47,886 nucleotides of DNA from NCBI GenBank assembly GCA_001574975.1, contig KQ965775.1, forward strand, positions 188,293 through 236,178. Reading direction: 5' to 3'. The DNA comes from Gonapodya prolifera JEL478 (Eukaryota; Monoblepharomycota; Monoblepharidomycetes; Monoblepharidales; Gonapodyaceae). The notes below the pieces were generated by a model that searched no databases, had not been told where the DNA came from, and saw nothing but the letters and a program-made list of their open reading frames with translations. A program made the position numbers and the translations under genes. Shown piece after piece: positions 44,920 through 47,886 of the stretch; positions within the stretch are counted from its first letter, which is position 1, and each line of letters opens with the position of its first letter.

Positions 44920-45370
44920 CGAGAGCTCAATTCCTCGGAGCTCGGTCTGAATTTATTGAATCTGAGGGAGGCTCTGCAAGTGCAGGCGGGCAAAAGCTTC
45001 TCCCGAAACCGATGGAACAACCCTGCTTGGGTGATACCGTGTTCGGAGCAGACGTTGGTTGATTACAATTTGGCTCCATCGCGGCAAAGACTTCGTCTTC
45101 TCAGGGGATCACCGCACGAATTCAATTCGGCTCCCATTTGGCCGATGCCAATGATCCACAGCTTGGCCCAGGCGAAAGGGTTCGAGCCAACGATGAAACA
45201 GAGAATTAATGCGGGAATTTCACCCAAGGTGAGTGTTCACGTGCTTTTGTAGCTGAAATGGCCCGACCAACATTACCCACTGCGAAGATGCCTCAGGTTC
45301 TGCATACGCCAAGTCCCGCCAAAAGCATTGACGGAAGCAGTGGAAGCCCCGCTAGAAACGAAATTCTGCG

Positions 45371-47886
45371 ATGGTGTATTGGCGATCGTCGCCGATCATA
45401 GCATGGCTTGCGATTCAGCTATGGATGAGAAGCTGTGCCGGCATCGAGACTTTGATCTTCTATCAACCTTACATATCAACAATGGATCCTGCCTTTCAAT
45501 TATCTTCACTGTATACAGCGGCAGTGGAATTTAATTCGACGTTCGCTGGTGTATGGGGTGTGGATGTCAGATACGTGGGTTGGGGAGAACTACTGGGCTT
45601 AATTGCGGGCGATAGCACCAAAGATCCTCCGGTGAGTGTAGCTGCTGAAGGCGTAGCATGAAAAGGGATACGTGCTTCCTCATAGATTCGTCTCTTCCTG
45701 TCCCCCCCTGCTCCGACACACTTAGGACCTGGTTGTTGTTGGCACCAGCTGGGTTGGCACTCTCGTTAAATCAAAAAAGCTATATCCCATCACAAAGCTT
45801 ATGGATGAGTGGAAGACTGAGCGTCCGGATGGGGACATTACAGCTGACATATTGAGATCTGCACAGTGGGTTTGCCTGCGAATAGTCACCAAAAAAAGCC
45901 TGAAGCCCAACGAACATCGATTCAATAGAGCTGATTATAATATTCTGAACGAGTGGTGGGTCCTCCCCTATGAGATGGATGTTCGGGTCTTTGCATACCG
46001 TGAGTTGAGACAAAATCTCTCGCAAATTAACGAGACTTAAATCTCCTTGAACATAAGGCGTGGACCTTTACAAGCGTTACTTGAACAAGACGAACCCCCC
46101 AGATACTTGGTACGAGATGGTTGACAATTCATTGAAAATTCAACAAGCAGCCCTTGCGGAGGGGAAGTCCATATGGGGCTACATTCCATCATACGATCCA
46201 ACTCAGCTGATATCACAGCAAAGTTTTGTCCGTGAGTGCTCCTTCTTGTCGTGTGGTGATGCGGCGCAGTAGTAACAGTTTGGTCGGTTGTCCTGGGAAT
46301 CTCGTGAAGAGTTCTATCTCAGTTGGTGAGTGATAAGTATCCAATTTGCGCTAGATGACACTAACTCAGGAGTTGGCACGCCTCCAGGGGTGCCTCGCTC
46401 GTGGATGCAAACTACCAATGTGGTTTAGCCTCGGACAATTTTCGCGCCGCGACCAAATTCTTGACCGATTTATACTTGAACTCGACATCCAGAACTAACC
46501 CCTTTCCTGACAGCACTGTTTATGGCTCAAAGGGCTATGATACCTTATTCTCGGATGGATCTCTTGTTCATATGTCACACGGTGTCTGGTCACGTGCTTT
46601 TGATCAGTCCAATTCTTCCATCGTCCAATATGATGTGAGCCTTGTGAGAAGCATTGGCCACATTGAAGACGCTAACAGACTTGATTAGTGTGGATTTGAT
46701 TTTTCAAGAACGACATTCAATGAAAGCAAAATGCATGTTGCGTTTGCAAAGATTCCACGAGGTCCACGAGGACGGTTCATTTTTGGTAGGCACATGCCCG
46801 ACTTGCTTTGGATCGTCTGAAATCCCAAGGATCATACCACTATCAGCTGGGGGGAGCGGTGTTGGAATCTCCGCACAATCCAAGAACAAGAGAACCGCCT
46901 TCGAATTCATGAAAATATTTCTTGACCCGTCCAAAATTCACCAACAAAATGCCGTTCGCGCAAGGAAGTTGATCAGCCCTTACAGTTCACTCCAGGTGGG
47001 TGCATGCCTTGTCAGCTCTCCTCTGTTTTCTTGTGCTAAATCACTGTGTGTGCCATCAGTACTTGCAAGATTCATCCATAAAATCTATCAGTGGGAGGAT
47101 GTGCAATGTGCCGTACTCATATTCTCAAATATTTCCCCAGCCATCTTTTTACGAGAGTAAGTCACCCCAGACAATCAAATTTTTGGTCAAATAAGCTGAC
47201 TTTTGCTTGGAGCAAGTGGGCGAGGTGGAGCGACAATTAATTATTCCTCAGATGATTGGTGAAGTCGTACAAGGAAATCTCACTGTTGCCGCTGCCACAG
47301 AGAAAGCTTGTCGCAGAATGGACAGCATTATCTTCCCCCCGCCATCTGCCATGTCTTTCAAGAGCCTTACTGGCGCAGTCACTTTTGCCGCGATATCAGC
47401 AACTGAAATCGGCTGTCTGGCAGTAATAGCGGCCCTGTGGCTTTACCGCTTACACTCATCCATCTTACACCCTTTGACAAGTACTGTCAAAATTATTGGG
47501 TGTATGGTGATTTTATCTTCTCAATACGCTGCCATGTTTGCTGTGGATCAAACGACCTGTGCGATTCCCGGCATCCTTCTTTTTGTGGGAATCGGTCTTG
47601 TTGCTGGGGTGATAATCATGCGGTTGTTTGCAATATACAAGGTTTTTGTGGTTGAGAGTGCGGGAGCAGCTATTCTACTTTACAAACTCCGTCTCGTGGC
47701 CTTGCTACCTTTGCTTGGAGAAGTGGTGAGATTTAATGCCATTCTTTTGTCTTTGATAATGACAAAGGCAATGCCTTCATACCAAACTCTTGGTCAGATC
47801 TTACTAGCAGCCTGGCTTATCTTCGATCCACCATCACTAGTGAAAGTCACGCTGTCAGACCAAACACGGCAGCAACTCTGTGGTAC
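45371..47886 (+). CDS. SBP-7TM receptor: solute-binding ectodomain plus class C-like heptahelical domain (partial)
   Basis: Starts with a signal peptide (SSPIIAWLAIQLWMRSCAG). Probable exons: 45371-45631, 45726-45865, 45929-45999, 46058-46227, 46279-46325, 46388-46634, 46689-46785, 46847-46995, 47060-47156, 47217 onward, with an optional in-frame intron 47726-47797. Residues ~25-425 resemble a bacterial sugar-type solute-binding protein: DLVVVGTSWVGTL, YNILNEWWVLPYEMDVRVFA, YRVDLYKRYLNKTNPPDTWYE-type region, and GGSGVGISAQSKNKRTAFEF. A stalk follows, then helices at ~480-503, 518-535 and 542-572 with class C hallmarks: LYRLHSSILHPLTSTVKIIG in loop 1, the TM3 Cys in TCAIPGILLFVGIGLV, and AWLIFDPPS after TM4. 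The exon 4-5 junction uses a poor donor (GTCCGT); GTGAGT four bases on breaks phase. TM5-TM7 and the C-tail lie beyond the window. Confidence 0.7.

Noticed and set aside
45063-45230. Hydrophobic minus-strand frame (IPALILCFIVGSN...WIIGIGQMGAE)
   Set aside because: Short, without a clear start or partner exons; it could be an exon of an unseen gene but cannot be supported.
1-47886. CRISPR arrays, bacterial operons, insertion sequences
   Set aside because: The window is eukaryotic with spliced genes throughout; no direct-repeat/spacer arrays or transposase frames were seen.

Overview
The window is eukaryotic nuclear DNA, almost certainly from an early-diverging zoosporic fungus of the chytrid type. 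This is inferred from gene content. There is a fungal-type CHO2 phosphatidylethanolamine methyltransferase and fungal TIM54, PEX14, SOF1 and NOC2. There are also lineage-expanded families (DUF4436-like, F-box/ankyrin) and a 7TM class C-like receptor carrying a bacterial-type solute-binding ectodomain, an arrangement I associate with early fungi. Genes are dense and intron-rich. Introns are mostly 50-90 nt with GTGAGT/GTAAGT donors, and several are GC-AG. Gene models were assembled by hand from splice signals, reading phase and family similarity. For most named genes every exon phase closes without a leftover base, and coordinates are first to last coding base.

Layout. 1-226: tail of a Q-rich gene. 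742-2952: cytochrome P450. 3205-4569: F-box plus SMI1/KNR4 protein. 4789-5938: TIM54. 6050-9914 (minus): CHO2. 11037-13576: aldehyde dehydrogenase. 13845-15982: coiled-coil protein. 16.0-18.2 kb is gene-poor and holds three diverged ~420-bp tandem repeats. 18.2-19.3 kb has two poorly resolved divergent coding stretches. 19646-22030: secreted Cys-rich protein built from a duplicated two-exon cassette. 22497-23386 (minus): atypical SDR with an apparent frameshift. 23815-24792: UBC7-type E2. 24927-27901 (minus): ARM/HEAT-like plus coiled-coil protein. 28149-29336 (minus): exosome subunit MTR3. 29910-33186: tandem DUF4436-like membrane proteins, the second with a 1-nt frameshift. 33383-34289: F-box/ankyrin. 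34381-36208: SOF1. 36722-38042: PEX14. 39188-42367: NOC2. 42484-43546 (minus): secreted two-module beta/gamma-crystallin-like protein, followed by a decayed paralog (to 44919). 45371 to the end: SBP-7TM receptor, cut by the window edge.

Functionally the housekeeping genes are unlinked single-copy functions: phospholipid synthesis, mitochondrial import, peroxisome import, ribosome biogenesis, RNA decay and ER ubiquitination. The accessory genes cluster between 16 and 22 kb and beyond 42 kb. They are secreted or surface proteins made by internal exon duplication, with dead copies nearby, as expected for fast-evolving surface/secretome loci. The strongest candidate for an uncommon biological system is the receptor at the right edge, a substrate-binding-protein domain fused to a class C-like heptahelical domain.
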